Source: Corythucha ciliata
Taxonomy: Eukaryota; Arthropoda; Insecta; Hemiptera; Tingidae
Direction: 5' to 3'
Assembly: GCA_038030265.1 (NCBI GenBank)
Contig: CM075940.1
Coordinates: 16,257,604 to 16,321,603 of the forward strand
DNA length: 64,000 nt
The notes beneath the pieces were generated by a model. It made no database searches. It saw only the letters and a list, made by a program, of their open reading frames with translations, and was not told the origin of the DNA. Numbering within the stretch: position 1 is the first letter of the stretch; each line of letters begins with the position of its first letter. Positions 61,723-64,000 of this stretch are shown one piece after another. The position numbers and the translations under genes are program-made.

Positions 61723-63460
61723 TTAAGCGTCTGACATTTGCAACAAGGAGTTGACAGTAATGTCCTTGTTGCGTCCGTTGGCCTCGTACACTGACTTGAT
61801 AACTTCATTGTCGATGTTTGGAAACATTTCTTGGATCTACACAACATCCGCGTTTTTGTTTTTTTTAACGATATTTTAAAATTACAGTAACAGATAAACC
61901 AACCTGTTGAAGGTCTTTGACTGGGTTAGTAGCTGGAGGTTGGTTGGGTAACTGCGTGTAGACGGGGACTGGAGCAAATTGCGGAATGCCAAGAACGGTG
62001 GGATTCGTTGACGGCACCATCATAACAGGAGCGGCGATTGGCCTGGGGCTGTAGACACACTGAGTTCGTGGCGGCCCACTCTATGGGTTGTTAAAAAACC
62101 ACACATTGAATGGGGGTTTATATTCATAGCAGAGGGTATGAACAACCCAATCATTCTGACGAAGAATCTGGTTCCTAGCTGTAAGTTTACAAATTGAGCG
62201 ACTAACACACCCATACCCAAAATTATGTAAAACTGCAACGATTATTCATGTTACCGTGCCTACCAGGCCGACCTGAATGGCCGGTTGCCGACTCGTGGCA
62301 ACTAGACCATCGTGGGAGCCCTCCAGTACTGAACACTCAGACCAGTACTCAAGCTCATTCATTTCTGGCATCAAGGGGAGAGATCTGCCCGCCTCTAGTC
62401 CCACCTCACCATGGCTAATTCATTTTAGAAACCCCCCCCCCCTCACGAAAAACGAGACTTTGTGAGGATGGAGCCACAGATTCAAGCCCCTACAATACTC
62501 AAAGCCCTCTACTCCCTGCTTGTAATGAGTATTGTTTGAGACCTACCTCGTAGCTAAAAACCAAATTTATCATTCCCTCTTCATTGTCGCCTTGCTTGCC
62601 ACTCAACGGGAACCAACCATCGTGCGTTTCACCTTTGAGAACATTCGGTGGAATTGGTATATGAGCCCAAGCAATGAGTTCGTCCATCGTGAAGGAGCAG
62701 TCGTCGAATATTTCGACCGATATCGTGTGAACACCGGGTGGAAGAAGACTGCAAAATTTTGTAAACGCTTACATAATTGTGAATAATCGAAGCATTGAAA
62801 CCAAGATCGAACCATTGAACAACGTTGCTCCAGTGAGGATTCTTTCCTCCGTTGGGACACGTCTGAGTCTCATAAACGCAGTGACCGACGCGAAGTCTAA
62901 CGTACGGGTCCATACGGGTCATGCCATAGTTTTTGACCAGTTTTGCCTGCACGCAATGGAATTTGAAATAGATGGTGGTAGGAATTATGAGAATGAGCGC
63001 TTACTTGAGCTACGGTTATATTGAGCCTACCAACGGCGTTCTGAACGAAGGAGCCACCCAGGAGCTGATGATGAAGTGCCAGGGCAGCTTGTTGATCTGC
63101 CGCTTCTTGTTTTTGCTTCTCACTCACAGGGATTTTAAGAAAGTCTGGAGGTAGGGCACCCACGAATACCTTAACAGATAGTATTACAAATGATTAAAAA
63201 CGTTTCAGCTATTGAACTTTTGGGAGTACTGCTGTTGACATTCGGGATCGCTCTATCGCCATCTTTTTTCAAAAAATAAACTCATCACCCTCATTCCATG
63301 TTATATTATTCTCTCCTAATTGAGAAAATTAAGTTCGGGCCTAAGTAGAGGACACTTTGTGGCCATTCGACATGGAGAGGGAGTGCTTCATTGAAGTAAA
63401 ACTTACTCTTTTCCTTCTAGCCTCATTCGATTCCTTGGAATTGGACGAAACGGCCGCCAT
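61723..63460 (-). CDS. TOLLIP: Toll-interacting protein
   Basis: An endosomal adaptor that binds phosphoinositides and ubiquitin, linking Toll/IL-1 signalling with cargo sorting and autophagy. Six exons (63460-63407, 63169-63005, 62946-62813, 62748-62547, 62080-61904, 61836-61723) join in phase to 281 aa; human has 274. The N-terminal region contains [12 protein letters not shown], the Tom1-binding segment. The C2 domain (about residues 64-185) contains [30 protein letters not shown] and [16 protein letters not shown] Pro-rich linker follows. The C-terminal CUE domain (245-281) keeps both ubiquitin-binding signatures, MFP and the LL of NSLLQM. The start ATG gives [11 protein letters not shown], in place of the human MATTVSTQRG. 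Confidence 0.96.
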
Positions 63461-64000
63461 CAATGTATTTTAGCAATAATTAGATCGAATAACTAATTGT
63501 AACGAGTTGCGACAATTGTGTACACCCCTTCATGAGTCAATACGACAATAACAACTACTGATAAAGGTGGTGTGGATTCTCTGTGCCCTTGGGTTTAACC
63601 AAGGTGGTTGATTTGATGCAAGCGGTGGGGGAGTATCGATTGTGTTTCTTTTATGTAGCTTTCTATTTTGAAATAACTTCTGTTATTTCGGATTTCCCTA
63701 TAACAATTTCAAGTCTTCAAATTGCATGAAAAGACATGGTGCATCTAAACTCTCCTGTTCATGGCTCACAATGGAAGGATTCCATCCATCAACCAAAACA
63801 AAATTTCAGGCATCATTAATCTTGATACGCTACGTTTCGCCCGCACAGATTGCCTGTCGTAATTATGCTGAACTCGCCTTCAGACGCAATAAACCGGCGG
63901 AATTTATAACGATTTGATTAATTTTTTTTTTTCAAAAAACCTTATCTCTTCTGCCTCTTAGGCTAAAATTGGTTTTATCTTGGGTTTTTTCTGTTTGTAT
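63461..64000. other. Region upstream of Tollip, no gene recognised
   Basis: Likely Tollip promoter and intergenic DNA up to the window edge. ORFs here show no recognisable protein. Confidence 0.35.

Overview
The window is nuclear DNA of an invertebrate animal, probably an ecdysozoan and perhaps an arthropod; I cannot name the species. The evidence is spliced genes with GT-AG introns (some only about 50-60 bp, others many kb), a nose-resistant-to-fluoxetine (NRF-6-like) acyltransferase, an otopetrin, an intronless SETMAR-type SET gene, an RT/RNase H LINE, and many short terminal-inverted-repeat elements. No tRNA, rRNA, CRISPR or bacterial-style operon was seen. I rebuilt exon chains by hand from homology plus splice phase. 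Nine of the ten gene models close with an intact reading frame from ATG to stop, and the tenth (CPT2) lacks only its first exon. Layout: CPSF6 (-), 14 exons over 19646-755. Its large introns carry a degenerate LINE (9.4-14.1 kb) split by a 1.3-kb palindrome, an opposite-strand LINE 3' end (6.75-7.9 kb) and a nested foldback element (16.1-17.7 kb). A conserved gene of unknown function (+, 23928-25948), CPT2 (+, 28415-30735) and IFT74 (+, 31070-34026) follow. Then come a small FRAT/GBP-like GSK3-binding protein (-, 36014-35534), an NRF-6-like membrane acyltransferase (-, 40632-36985) and atlastin (-, 47822-42343) with an alternative terminal exon. A gene-poor repeat zone (about 48-53.7 kb) has a degraded ~28-30-bp minisatellite, a TIR element and a near-perfect 48-nt-arm hairpin. 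The right end is dense: otopetrin (-, 56705-53763), heat shock factor (-, 60042-56988), SETMAR-like SET methyltransferase (+, 60335-61114) sharing a ~290-bp divergent intergenic region with HSF, and Tollip (-, 63460-61723). The genes do not form one pathway: they cover mRNA 3'-end processing, mitochondrial fatty-acid import, cilium assembly, Wnt/GSK3 control, ER fusion, proton conductance, heat-shock transcription, histone methylation and endosomal/Toll signalling. The most notable observations are the FRAT-like gene, the alternative atlastin exon that would replace the membrane hairpin with one transmembrane segment, and the layered inverted-repeat insertions in CPSF6 introns.
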